Of a DNA stretch of 64,000 nucleotides, positions 45,221 through 57,189 are shown one piece after another. Every line of letters starts with the position of its first letter. The stretch's first letter is position 1. The DNA is taken from the NCBI GenBank assembly GCA_037577475.1, contig CM075192.1, positions 29,844,522 through 29,908,521 of the forward strand, given 5' to 3'. The notes beneath the pieces are model-generated. The model saw only the letters and a list, made by a program, of their open reading frames with translations, made no database searches and had not been told where the DNA came from. The DNA is from Chaunax sp. Z400. Its lineage: Eukaryota > Chordata > Actinopteri > Lophiiformes > Chaunacidae. The position numbers and the translations under genes are program-made.

Positions 45221-48200
45221 ATGGACGGAGAAGAGGACGACTTCATGTCCGGGAACCACTCCGGTATCTTCTGCTTTGTTTCTTATTTAGCGTTAGCGGT
45301 TAGCTAGCCTTAACTTTAACATTCATTACCAAACGCAGAGTTAAACTGTCCAGTTTCTCAATTTATCATTATATAAATGCTCTCCAATTTATTTGAAATT
45401 AATGTAGCACTGAGTTAAGGTACATGTGTGAAACCAGTAACATGAATTATTAGCCATCAAGCAGATGCTACAAGTACCTAAAGATGCTAATAAACATTTA
45501 CACTTACCTCCAAGCCTCTGGTCTTAAGCTAACAAGTGTGAAAACGAGATAAAGTTCAAGATTAATTATTTGAAGGATTTCAAGATGAACTTATCCTTTT
45601 TAACAGTAAGTTATTTTATTTTATATTGGAGATGCCTTTACCATCATACTAATACTATGATTAAAAAACAACACCACATTAGACCTGCTCCTGGTTCCTT
45701 CGGTTTGTGGTTCTCATACGAAACTGTGTCGGACCTTCAATCTAAATTAACATTAAATCCTGACAGCGCTGTGTGGGAATTTTGGCCCATCTTCTTGGGC
45801 CAAAGTGCAGAAGTGCTTTTAGTGCTGGTAGAAAAACCAGAATTCATATTTCCCTTATATATGGCAAAGCATCCCCACAGCATTTCACTGACGCCTCCAT
45901 GCGTGACTGGGTATAATCTTTAGTGGTACGCTGTGATTGGTTTACACCAGATATAACGGGACCCCTGTCTTCAAACAGTTCAACTTTAGCCTCATCAGTC
46001 CAGAGAATATTCTCCCATCATCATCAGGGTGTGTTGTGTCTCAATTCAGATGAGCCTTGATGTTCTTCTGGGTCAGCAGTGGCTTTCTCCCCACCTCTCT
46101 CCCCACCTCTCTCCTCACCTCTCTCCTCACCTCTCTCCTCACCTCTCTCCCATGATACCATTATTACTCAGTGTCTTTGGAACAGTGGAGACATGAACCC
46201 TGACCTTTACTGAGGTCTGCAGCTCATTGGATGTTTTCTTTGGATCTTTTGTGACTTCCTGAATGATTTCCTTCGCTGTGCTCTTGGACAAAATTTTGGA
46301 AGGTCAGCCACCTCTGTTCAGGTTCACTATCGTTCCAAAGACTTCTCCATCTGTAGATGTGTACGATCAATATGTATCGATCAGTCGGTTTCTTATTAGC
46401 TGCAGTATCAGCAGCGTAAAAAGGATTTTGCCCTTGAACATAAAACAAAGTTGTCTATAGTTGCTGTACCTTCATCATTCTTTTAGTGTATTTTTGGCTT
46501 CGTGTGGTGACATCAACACACAACTCAGACAGTTTGCATATGTAACAGATCTCTATAGAGAACATCATCAGGAAAAAATTAGTCACATGTTGGCTCTATT
46601 TGTAGCCATCTAATTTGAATCTCTTAATATAACCACCTGTGGATCAGGTTAGATGTGCAGCATCAGTTACCATGGTGATCCAGCCTTGTTAGAACAGAAC
46701 CACCGTCGTGATGTTGACAACTTTGGCTTTTAAGTTCTACGTTCATCTTGCTTCCATAGTTCACCCCTCAGGTTTTTGTTTTTGACGAGTGTAAATACGT
46801 GAAGATACTGAAGTGTGTTCTTGACCTGTTGTTGTGCAGATGACGGAGGAGGTACTCCAGTTCAGGATGAACACCAGGAGTCAGACGGGGAGGAGATGAG
46901 GAGTGACAGGCATCAGTCTGAGGTCAGTATATCTCAGTATGACAGAGTTCTGTGAAGGTTCTCCTCTCAATGCTTCTGGATGTCTGATGTGGTCCCACTC
47001 AGTCCCTCTATTTCTTCCTCTTGTCATGGGTGGGGTTGTGGTGGCAACAGGCTGAGCAGGGTAGTCCAGGTGTCTCTCTTCCTAGCAACACATTCCAGCT
47101 CCTCCTGAGGAATGACATATGTACATGGGGAAGTTTTAGACTGGTCCCAACATCGAGTGTCTCAGACCAGATTTCTCCTCAGGAATTGGGACTAAATCTA
47201 CCTGAAGCTCCTGTCGTCTGAGTCCAGTATTAATACTGTAGTGTTTCAGTGGAAGACCAAACAAAATATACCAGAATAATTGAATGCAGGGCTGTTGGTG
47301 TCCCAGAGCTGCAGGTCTGTTTCTGCAGAGTCAAAGTGTTTGCAGAGCAGCTCAGATGTTCGTCTTCTCTGATTCTCTGTTATTTGTCTCACTGACCTGC
47401 CACCGTTTGTCTCAACAGGATGAGGGCAGCAACGATGAAGATGTCCCCAATGGCATGGAGACCAGCGGGGCGGCCAGTGGCTCGGACAACGAGGATCACC
47501 GAGGGGCCGACAGCGACTCGGACGGCGAGGCCTCCGGGAGTCGCCATGACAACAAAAGTGACTCAGAGACGGAGGCTCCTCGGCCCGCTGAAAGCGACGA
47601 CGACGACGACAACTCCTCTCCGGTCAAACGCACGATGAGTGGTTCAGAAAACGAGGAGTCACCCGTCAAACAGGGAGGAGCTTCAGATGATGAGGAGGGG
47701 GGAGGGTCGTCTCCCGCTAAACGAAGGGGGAGCAGCTCAGACATGGAGGAGGGGGAGGAGAAGCCGAAAGCGGCTGCAGACAGCGACTCTGAGAACGAGG
47801 AAACCAAACCTGCGGCGTCTCTTGACCGCCGGTCGAACGCAGACTCTGACTCTGACACAGAGACACCTGCCAGACGCAAGGCAGCACACACAGACTCTGA
47901 GGAGGAGGAGAAACAGCAGGAGGAGACAGAGGGGGGAGGGAAGTGGAAGGCTGTGATGCAGTCTGACAGTGAAGAGGAGGAGGAGAGAAGGAAGAGGAAG
48001 GTAGAAAAAGGAAGTGATGGAGAGCAGCAGCAAGAGGAGGGGGAGAGGGAGCAGAGAGACGACAGCGACGAAGAGGATGACAAACCAGGTACTGACCTCA
48101 GACCAGCTTCCTGTGGTGATGTCAGGTGAAACCGGAGACCAGACCTGGTTTCAGTTGAGTTTCCTCTCATGGCTGAAAAACTCCTTCAGATCTGACGGCA

Positions 48201-51200
48201 TCTCTCTTCTGTTTACAGTGAAGCGGAAGAAGGCCATCCTGTCAGACAGCGAGGATGATGACGACGAGAAGGCAGACAAACCAGGTAAGAGCATCAGCGC
48301 TGAAGCTGTGAATTATGGGTAAGTTATTCAGAGAATCTGTGGACCTTAAAGCGACAGTTCACCCAAAAACAAATCAGTCACCAGAAAATGTTTCTGGAGC
48401 TTCACAGCTGAAGAAGATTGAGACTGATTTTAAAAACCAAAAAAAGCTTAATATGTTGTATTTATATATATATTTGTATTTATATATATATATATATATT
48501 TGTATTTATATATATATATATATATTTGTATTTATATATATATATATATATGTATTTATATATATATATATGTATTTATATATATATATATATTTGTATT
48601 TATATATATATATATTTGTATTTATATATATATATATATTTGTATTTATATATATATATATATTTGTATTTATATATATATATATTTGTATTTATATATA
48701 TATATATTTGTATTTATATATATATATATTTGTATTTATATATATATATATTTGTATTTATATATATATATATTTGTATTTATATATATATATATTTGTA
48801 TTTATATATATATATATTTGTATTTGTATATATATATATATTTGTATTTGTATATATATATATTTGTATTTGTGTATATATATATATATATTTATTTATA
48901 TATTTATATATTCATATATATTTATTTATATATTTATATTTTTATATTTATATATATTTATTTATATATTTATATATTTATATATATTTATTTATATATT
49001 TATTTATTTATATATATTTATTTATATATATTTATTTATGTAGAATAATAAACTTAATTTACTTTGCACTTACAGAATAAAAGCATTTAAGAAATGTGAT
49101 GAAAATAAACGAAACCTACTTTTGGTCTGGTGGTCTATAACAAATGTCACGGCTGCATCTCCTCCTCCTCCTCAGTGGTGAAGAGGAGTCGGGCGGTATC
49201 TGACGACGAGAACTCGGACAGCGATGGGGGGGGGTCGGCCGGTCCCGATAAGAGTCTAGCTGCCAAACTGAGAGAGCTGGGCTCAGACAGCGGGAGCGAG
49301 GACGACGAGAGGCTGAAGGCCACCGAGGGAAAGAAAGACGAGAAGGCGCTGTTCGGCAGCGACAGCGACTCTGGAGACGATGAGGAGGAGTAAGGAGGAG
49401 TGTTTATCCTCTCCTACACAACATGAACTAGACAAACATAAGACACTGCTGTGACCTTTTGACCTCTGTGATTCTTCCAGGAAAATGATCGCAGACATCT
49501 TCGGAGAGTCCGGAGATGAGGAAGGGGAGGAATTCACGGTGAGTCAAAACCTCGAGGTCGTCTGTCTCTGAGTCCATGTAGAATAGTTGGTTTTAGGTTC
49601 GTTGCCTCAGCCAATGAGAGCTGGAGGTGTTCACCCACGTTTATCTGATTGTTAGCAGGATATGTTGAAAAGTAGTCGATGCATTTGGATGAGAGTTTGT
49701 GTCGAGGCGGATCATCGCCTGAGGAAGATTCAATGAAACTTGAAGGCTGTCGTTTGTTTGCTTTGCGGTGTTTCAAACTGCCCAGTGAGTCTTCGTTGTC
49801 GCTTCTTCTGTCGTGGTTTTTACTGCTTACAAAACCGTCTCTTTGCTTCACCTGCAGGGCTTCAACCAGGAGGACCTGGAGGGGGACAAGAAGGAGTCAA
49901 GAGAGAAGAAGCAGCAGGAGGTGGAGGAGGAGTCAGACTCTGATGAAGGCGTCGACCGCAGCGGCCAAGAGTAAGTAAGCAGGAAACATTTTTAATGACA
50001 CGTGTTGATCGATAAACAGGCTCATCTTTAGGTCTTTGAATGTTGCATTAAAGGAACAATAAGTTCTAACCTTATCTGTGTTTTGTGTTCAGCACCAGCT
50101 TCATGTCCGACTTCGACATCATGCTCGCCCGGAGGAAAGCCATGAACAGCAAGAGGAGACGACACCGCGATGGAGGGACGTTTATCAGCGACGCCGACGA
50201 CGTGGTCAGCGCCATGATCACCAAGATGAACGAGGCCGCCGAGGTCTGCCTTTCAAAATAAAAGCCTCTTTGAATGGCGTCTCCGCTTTTCAGCGCCCTG
50301 CAATAACGACTGTTCATTTTAACAGGAGGATCGAACGCTGAACAGCAACAAGAAACCAGCGCTGAAAAAACTCACTCTGCTGCCTCATGTCGTCATGCAC
50401 CTGAAGAAGTACGAACATCTCCACCCATCAGCCCCTTCAATTATTATAAAACCTGTATTTTTAGTTTCATCCTCGGCTATCATACATACTAATAATCTCA
50501 CTGTTTCAGAGAGCTAAATATTATGTTGCTAAGGAAATTCCAGACAGTGTGCTGACGCTAATGCTTGTAAAAATGCTAAGCTAACATCATCAATGAAAAA
50601 AAGTCCAGTTATCTTCAACAACTTATCCAACCAGCTAATGAATTACATGATGATGTCATGAAGTTTTCATGGAGGGGTAAACTCTCCATGAACAAACACA
50701 GTGTTCTAAGGTTAGCTGCTGACTGACGAACTGATCTGTCAACATATTTGAACTGTAGATCAGATCTGTCATGAGATGATTAACATGAAAAAAAAATACA
50801 CTAAAAATATTCAAATGCAATAATTTGGGAAGGACAGTCTTTCATGAACAACTTTCAATGTTACAAAGACAGAATACTTACAGAAAACAACACAAACAGT
50901 TGAAACGATGAGTCGACATGTCCTGGAGCTTTGCTTTGAGGTATCACGGTGCCGTTTGTCCCTCAGACAGGACTTGAAGGAGACGTTTATCGACAGCGGA
51001 GTGATGACGGCCATTAAAGAATGGATCAGTCCTCTTCCGGACAAATCGCTGCCTGCTCTCCGAATCAGGGAGGAGCTGCTCAGGATCCTACAGGAGGTGA
51101 GTTCACACCTGAGAGGAGGTCGTCAGCTTCAGCAGGAGTTCAGTGTTTCACCGTGTGTTTCCTCCCTCAAGCTGCCCAGCGTGAGTCAGGACACTCTGAA

Positions 51201-54200
51201 GCACAGCGGGATCGGACGGGCCGTCATGTTCCTCTACAAACATCCCAAAGAGTCTCGACCCAACAAAGAGCTCGCTCTCAAACTCATCAGTAAGGACCCC
51301 TGTTAGTCCAGCCCCTCTGAGTGCTTGACCAATGGAAACTGAGCATCGGTCTTCTTTTAGTGAAGCATTTTAATCTCTTTTCCAGATGAGTGGTCGCGGC
51401 CGATCTTCGGATTGACGTCCAACTATAAGGGGATGACGAGAGAGGAGCGCCAGCAGAGAGATCTGGACCAGCAGATGCCCCAGAGACGACGACTAAGGTA
51501 CAAACACGAGCCAGAACATCACGGGTCACAGTATGTGAAGCAAACTAAAGAGATGGATCAAACTGCCCAGAATATGAGAGAGTCAGAGTTATTTTCATGG
51601 ATTCCAAAAGTTAGACCCTGGTCACTTCAGGAACGGGTCTCTGGAGGATCGTTGGGTCATTAGGTCTTAGTCCAGGAGGCTCGCGTACTTCCTGTGTTCT
51701 CTTTTACACAGCCTGTTCAGGGGTCCCGCCTTGACCAGGCTGTGTAAACGAGACCTTTAACGTCTCAACTATAAATGACTTCCTCAGATTTTGGTAAGTT
51801 TGATTTTTTTTCCCCCGACATCTTTCATTTCTGTTGTCACACTTTTCATTCTTTCTCTCGTCACATTTCTTCTTTGCATCCTCCTGTTGTTTGTTTTTAA
51901 GCTCTACCTTCTTTCATTCCTCTTCATCCATCCATTCCCTCTCTCCTCCTCCTCCTCCCCCAGTGAACCTCAGAAGGTGGAGAGGGCGGAGGAACCCGAC
52001 GTCTTCTCTCCACCAATCAGGTTCAGTCACAGAATTGCATGGTTTCACTGCAAGGCCTCCGTTTGGACTCAAAAGTAGTGACTTGTGTGCTTAGCGTTAA
52101 ACCGCCTCATTTATGTTCTCAGCTCTGATTGGACAGTTGTTTCTTTATGATAGTCAGGAATCACAGCTGTTATCACCAGTAAGGTTTGGCTGAAGTAAAA
52201 GACTTTCAAACTGGTTTGATATGAAGCCAAAGAACGGACCAGTTATACTGAATGCAAGTTTGACTGACTCAGCCAATCCTTAGTGGAATATAATACGAGC
52301 CCATGAATGGGAGCGTGCTGAGACTATTTCTCACAACAACCATTCAGCTTAGCAGTCAGGGATCATTAAATCTCCATCAATCGGACCAAACAACACAATA
52401 AAACAGTCGTTAAAACAAGTAATCGTACAAAAAGTAGTAGTTAGCCGCTAAATTCAAACTATTACGTACATATAAATATTTAAATTTAGATAGCCAACCT
52501 GAGGCGCAGTGATGCTGACATTCAGGCCTGGGTGTTCGGTCCAGTTCACATTCACTGTTTCATATCTGTGTTCACCTGCCTTTTAAACGGCTTCTTGTTC
52601 TTCCAATATTAATAAACTTTAGATCACAAATCACATTTTATAGTTAACAAAAAACTCACTCAGAGCATAAACATCCACCGTCACTAAACCTGAGCAACCA
52701 GAAAACAGGCTGTGAAAACAATCAGAGGTTAAAAAACAAACACTCCTCCACTATGATGTCAGTTTACTGCCTCAGACCAAAGACGGAATAGGCTGAAGAC
52801 CTGGATCCAGTTGTGTGTAGTAGTGGAATATGATGAGTCGTCCATGCCTGGGTGTTTTTATTTTCATATCATTTTTCATGATATTGACAAAATGTATAAA
52901 TAGTCCTGATGTTGAAGGAAGTGAAAAAAATGAACCAAAAATCCACGCTGGACATCAAACGTGAACTTTTCCGGAGGACGCGCTGACTAACCGCTGTGAG
53001 GTGGAGAATGCTGATAACAGCATGGAGGCTCAGCTGGTGGAGTTTCTCCTAAACGTCACACTGTGTTCAGACCATTCTGTTCATTCAGGATGATGCAAAC
53101 CAAACTTTCTCTCTCCTTCAACCTTTTCGTCTGCAGTTCTGGAGGCCAGACGCCTCGCAGAGATCTGGAGAAACAGCTGACCGGCGAGGAGAAGTAAGCT
53201 CACATTGACACACACAGAGTAGAAAGCACTAAGGTCGCGTTATTATAACGGACTTATACGGACTATAACGGATTATAACTCCTCCTGCAGAGCTCTGCGA
53301 CCCGGCGACCCCGGGTTCTGCGCCAGGGCTCGGGTGCCGATGCCCTCCAACAAAGACTACGTGGTCCGGCCCAAGTGGAACGTAGAAATGGAGTCCAGCA
53401 GGGTGAGTAAATGGAGGGAGGAGGGGGAGTCTATATTTTATTACCATGATGAGGTCACAGGTCACAGTTACAGGCTTGTGACCGCTGAGGTGCATCTAGT
53501 TAGGAACATGATCGATTAATATTTTTTAAATGCATTAAATGATAAACAGTTTAATCCATATTGCACTAATTTTAATAGAGAATTTTTTTCTTCTAAATTT
53601 AGAACTAATTTGCATAATTAAATGTAAACCAAACACTTGAAGGCACCATTACAGGGTGGCAGCAAACATGTTGATGGTAGTCAGGTATCTGTCAGGTGAT
53701 CACTTACCTCCAGTGGAAGTTTTGATTCTGGTGTGGAAGAGAGGTCATCAGCTGAGCTGTGATTGGTCCTCTGTAGAGCACCTATAGGAAAGGCATCGGC
53801 CTGCTGGAGAAGCACAAGCGTCGCTTCGCTGAGCAGAGGAAAATGAAACGGCCACAGGGAGCAGTCAAGATCAGCATAGAGGGAAACAGGATGCCCCTGT
53901 AGTCCCTGCTGTTGTCCTGCAGGGGGGGCAGTAAGTCCTTCTGCATGGTATGATGGTGATGGTCCAACTGTGTCTAACATTAACCCCCCCTCCCTCCTTG
54001 AAGCCGACCCCTCAGGTGCTTTCAGACGGCCGAAGGTTTTATTTCTGATCTGACTTTGGGTGTTTACGCCGGATGGGTAAAACAACACATATTTCATTTT
54101 TACAGAGATCATGCAATAATTCTGCAACAAGACCCTCCTCTACGCCCCCTTTGTTTATTTACACTGAACAAACCAATGGAGGCACAAAGCCGCTCCAGTG

Positions 54201-55458
54201 TGTCACTTCAGATGACGTGTCGACCAACTAAGATGGCTAACGTTAGCGGATTATCTACTTTTGTTTGCACATCTTTACAATAGTTATATCTCAAAACTAG
54301 TAAAATCTACCTCTACTTATTAGCTTATGTTATTGGTTAGCTAAGTTAGCCTTACACCAAATCTAACAAGGTCAACAACACTAAAAGCTATGTTAGCAGT
54401 CAACTACATTAGCATCAGCTCCAAACCAACAGAATTCTCAACAGAAACTAAAGTTACACCTTGTTAGCTTTAAATCCAAGCCAGTTGATAAAATCTCCAT
54501 TAGCTTATATTATCCGTTAGCTAAGTCAGCCTTGCCCCAAATCTAACAAGGTCTTTAGCATTTACCTATGTTAGGAGTGAACTACATTAGCATCAGCTCC
54601 AAACCAAGCTGATAAATATAAACCAATGTTAACACCTTGTTAGCTTTACATCCGAGCCAATGAAATAGCTAACGTTAGCAGTTAATTGGAGGTAATGCTG
54701 AACGTTGATATTGTTAGCTAAGGTTTTGTCTCTGAACGAAATTAGTCATCTTTCATATCTTAACTATCAGACTTGTCTCAAAACTAACTTAAGTTTAATA
54801 GTGTGAGCTAATGTGAGCAACCAGCATCATTAGCTTTATATACAGAATGGTGAGACGCTTTAAAGGAGTAACAGTCCTGCCTTTAACAAGCTGTTGTCCT
54901 ACCGGTACCTTTACGTTGTTCTAACACAGCAATGTTTCTGGTGAATTTAAACTCAGGAGCTTATATTTATTGGTTCATGGGTTGTTTGCATTATTCGCTA
55001 TCAAACGTTGAGTATTGAGTTTTGGGAGGTTGGTGATGAAGCTTCCAAGCTGCCTGTCATTTCTGAGGGTTGAAACTCTTCCTCTGCATGACTCTGGAGA
55101 AGGGAGGTGTGCTAAAGAGTGATGAAACACCAGCTAAAAATGCACTGCTTTTGTTAAAAGTGTTCTCTATTGTCAAAAAATTTCACATCTGAGGTAATTT
55201 GTTAGTGATTAGAAATGCAGCAGTGCTTTAGCATTTCATCATCCCTTTAAAACTTTAGAGATGGTAAATGTAACATGTTAGCAGCCTTTCTAGCCTCCTT
55301 TTTTAAACTGATGTTTCTGTTTTTCCCTGCAGGGACCGATGAAGAAGGGTTTGTCCCGCGTTGATAAACAGATGCGTAGATTTGCTGACATCCGTCGCCT
55401 GACAAAGCCGGGTCACGCTGTTAAAATCAGCGTGGAAGGAAACCGGATGCCGCTCTGA
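45221..55458 (+). CDS. iws1: IWS1 transcription elongation factor, complete gene (711 aa)
   Basis: Nuclear partner of SPT6 on RNA polymerase II, coupling elongation with H3K36 methylation and mRNA export. Exons: 45221-45263, 46840-46922, 47419-48088, 48219-48284, 49176-49389, 49481-49538, 49858-49970, 50093-50243, 50326-50408, 50967-51096, 51172-51289, 51386-51497, 53137-53193, 53291-53402, then 55333-55458 (or 53777-53902). Length is 711 aa. Residues about 42-380 are Ser/Asp/Glu-rich with repeated SDSE motifs. Short hydrophobic motifs in acid follow ([32 protein letters not shown]). [12 protein letters not shown] precedes a TFIIS-N-like domain (about 490-590: [51 protein letters not shown]). 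The C-terminal part has [16 protein letters not shown] and ends EGNRMPL. The start ATG (45221) opens [14 protein letters not shown]. Exon 4 (66 nt) is phase 1-1, so skippable in frame. Confidence 0.96.
45640..46450 (-). pseudogene. relic of a Tc1/mariner transposase in iws1 intron 1
   Basis: Minus-strand conceptual fragments follow the order of a fish Tc1 transposase. [34 protein letters not shown] and [15 protein letters not shown] (46330-46150) come from the N-terminal paired-like domain; a catalytic-core piece resembling [13 protein letters not shown] (46010-45980) follows. Frames change several times and a small CACCTCTCTCCTCAC array (46082-46152) interrupts it. The copy is dead. It lies in the 1.6-kb first intron of iws1, antisense to it. 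Confidence 0.85.
46082..46152. repeat. CACCTCTCTCCT short minisatellite
   Basis: Four to five units of CTCTCTCCTCACC type within the Tc1 relic, apparently expanded from the original transposon sequence. Confidence 0.9.
48458..49040. repeat. AT-rich TATATATTTGTATT minisatellite in iws1 intron 4
   Basis: About 580 bp of alternating TA runs separated by TTTGTATT, later TTTATTTATA. It produces long open frames rich in IYIYI on the plus strand, which are artefacts. It lies between iws1 exons 48219-48284 and 49176-49389. Confidence 0.97.
51498..53136. other. iws1 intron 12
   Basis: 1.64-kb intron between the exons ending RRRL and starting SGGQTPRR. A pyrimidine-rich TTCATTC/CTCCTCC stretch lies at 51800-51960. 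The text GGATCCAGTTGTGTGTAGTA with ATGATATTGACAAAATG (52800-52930) resembles sequence at 24300-24420 and is probably a dispersed repeat. No hidden exon was recognised. Confidence 0.45.
53777..53902 (+). CDS. iws1: iws1 proximal alternative last coding exon
   Basis: After an acceptor CTCTGTAG, 126 nt encode 41 residues and TAG in phase 0, exactly as needed after exon 14 (53402). It reads [17 protein letters not shown], then [11 protein letters not shown], then [13 protein letters not shown]. The final block is the conserved IWS1 C-terminus; the first half differs from the distal exon and from human (LDKQMRKFTDIRK). A consensus donor GTAAGT begins at 53931, 28 nt past the stop, so the exon could be spliced onward to 55333. 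No AATAAA was seen between 53903 and 55332. Confidence 0.8.
   Translation, partial: STYRKGIGLLEKHKRRFAEQRKMKRPQGAVKISIEGNRMPL
54134..54215. repeat. dispersed repeat copy shared with 10798-10890
   Basis: CCCCTTTGTTTATTTACACTG AACAAACC with flanking CCTCCTCTACGCC and GCTCCAGTGTGT is almost the same as 10798-10880 (arrb1 intron 12). Two copies in one window show that it is a repeat family. Type unknown. Confidence 0.6.
54230..54850. repeat. GTTAGC/TAGCTT degenerate repeat, left block
   Basis: Repeated variants of CTAACGTTAGC, TTAGCTTATATTATC, CTACATTAGCATCAGCTCC and CAAATCTAACAAGGTC with a loose period of about 120-180 bp, in the iws1 intron before the distal last exon. Confidence 0.7.
55333..55458 (+). 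CDS. iws1: iws1 distal alternative last coding exon
   Basis: After the acceptor TTTTCCCTGCAG, 126 nt encode 41 residues and TGA in phase 0: [17 protein letters not shown], then [11 protein letters not shown], then [13 protein letters not shown]. This copy is closer to the mammalian C-terminus (KKGISRLDKQMRKF) and is probably the ancestral and major one. It aligns without gaps to the proximal exon, with 21 of 41 residues identical by my count. Confidence 0.9.
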   Translation, partial: GPMKKGLSRVDKQMRRFADIRRLTKPGHAVKISVEGNRMPL

Positions 55459-55670
55459 TTTTAACCTCCATAGGATTTATTCACTTTTTTTCTTTTTAAT
55501 GTGTTGCTCCTGAACAATCCCACATTTCTCCTGCTCCCGCCTCAGGACCAGATCTGCCTCACTGAAGGGCTGCTCTCAGTTTGACTTGCGTCCGAATGTG
55601 AATATCTGATCTGTCTGACAATATAGGAACTCTTCTGCAATTGTAAAATCTTCTCAAAAATGATCTATAG

Positions 55671-55676
55671 AATAAA
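55671..55676 (+). terminator. iws1 polyadenylation signal AATAAA
   Basis: First canonical AATAAA after the distal stop codon, 213 nt downstream. Another occurs at 57183-57188 and could end a longer 3' UTR. Confidence 0.6.
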
Positions 55677-55679
55677 AGA

Positions 55680-56690
55680 TAACTGCTGCTAATGTTAGCT
55701 ATGTTATTTTTATGTCCTGCACTAATGTTAGCAAATAGCTACATTAGTTAAAGCTTCAAACCAACTGGATCCACAATGTTAAGTAACTCCAGCCAGCTAA
55801 TTATCATCCATGTTTATCTCCAGCTCTATAACACCAGCTAACGTTAGCGCACAGGTGATCTGGAAGTTAAGTTTTATCTCCAATCTAATTGAGATGGCTA
55901 ATGTTAGCAGTCAGCTACATTAGCTGTAACTCAAAATTAACAAAAACTGCAATGCTAGCTTGTATTATCAGTTTGCTATGTTGGCCTTATCCTAAATCTA
56001 AGGTGGTCCACATATCAGCCCTCAAACATATTAGCACCAGCTTGATCCCAGCTGGATCCTCAGTGTTAGCACTTTGTTAGCTTTACAAGCCAACTAGGAC
56101 AGCTAACATTAGCAGTTACAGCAAACCATTGATACTTCTAGCTAATCTCCTTACCAGAATCATCCATTGTGTCTTAATTGTCAGAATTAGGTCAAAACTA
56201 ATAATGTGTGCTAATGCTAGCAATCAGCATCATTAGCTTTAGCTCCAAACCAACTGAAGCCTTACTATTAACCAATGTCAGCACTGTTTTGCCTTTCCCT
56301 ATGAGCCAACTGAGGAACCTAATGTTAGCAATCAATTACATTTGCTACTTTTCAAAATGCCATCTTATATTTTCAGCTAGCTATGCTAGCCTAATCTCAA
56401 ATCTAACAAGGTGCATAATATTAACTGTGTCCTCAGTGTTGACTTTGTTAGCACTTTGTTAGCTTTATATTCCAGCCAACCAAAACAGCAAATGTTAGCA
56501 ATTACTGTAATTTAATTGGAAATATTGCCAAACATTTATAACACTAACTAATGTTAGCATTCAGCTATATTAGTTTTATCTCCTTTCCTCAAATCTTAAA
56601 TATCACAAATGTCTCACTTTATTCTGTTAGCTAATGCTAATAATCAGCATCATCAGCTTGCCAGCTACATTAGCTTCATCTGTGAACCAT
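55680..56690. repeat. GTTAGC/TAGCTT degenerate repeat, right block
   Basis: The same family as 54230-54850 (CAGCTACATTAGC, CTAATGTTAGC, AAATCTAACAAGGT and similar) continues downstream of the distal iws1 exon and its polyadenylation signal. The last exon therefore sits between two blocks of one repeat. Confidence 0.7.
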
Positions 56691-57189
56691 AAAGTTCTAT
56701 ATTCTTATTGCTTCACCTCTTACAGAGACCTTCTGTCTACAGAACCAGTGATGTCACTGAAACGTGAACATTTTTAACAACTTAAAATGAAATCACACGT
56801 CTAATAATGAACAGATAACGGGAGTTAAAGCTGACGCTAAACATGTGGCCCTGTTGGCTCAGAGAGAAATCAAACGTAGCTCACCTGAGGATCATTTTGG
56901 TGACTTTTGCCCATCAAGGTTCTTTCTAATGTTGTGTTTTAGAACAAAATGTCTGCCCACACCCTCTTTGTCTCTGAATGTGAAGATGCTTTCCTTATTG
57001 GTTGGCCAGACCACCTCCTCAGTGCATTTTGTCCCTCCTCTGCGGCTGTACAGGTGTCTTCAGGACTGAGTTTGCACAGGTAACAGAGGGATGGATCCGA
57101 ATCAGATCATGAAGTCAGATCGGGTGTGTTGACTGTGTATATCGGCCCGTCTGTCTGTTCTGGATCAGATGATACTTTTCTTAATAAAG

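Noticed and set aside
47496..48170. 224-codon Ser-rich minus-strand frame
   Set aside because: Antisense shadow of the acidic iws1 exon 3 (GAG/GAC codons read as CTC/GTC).
48315..49080. 242-codon Ile-Tyr-rich open frame
   Set aside because: Translation of the TATATATTTGTATT array in iws1 intron 4; not a membrane protein.
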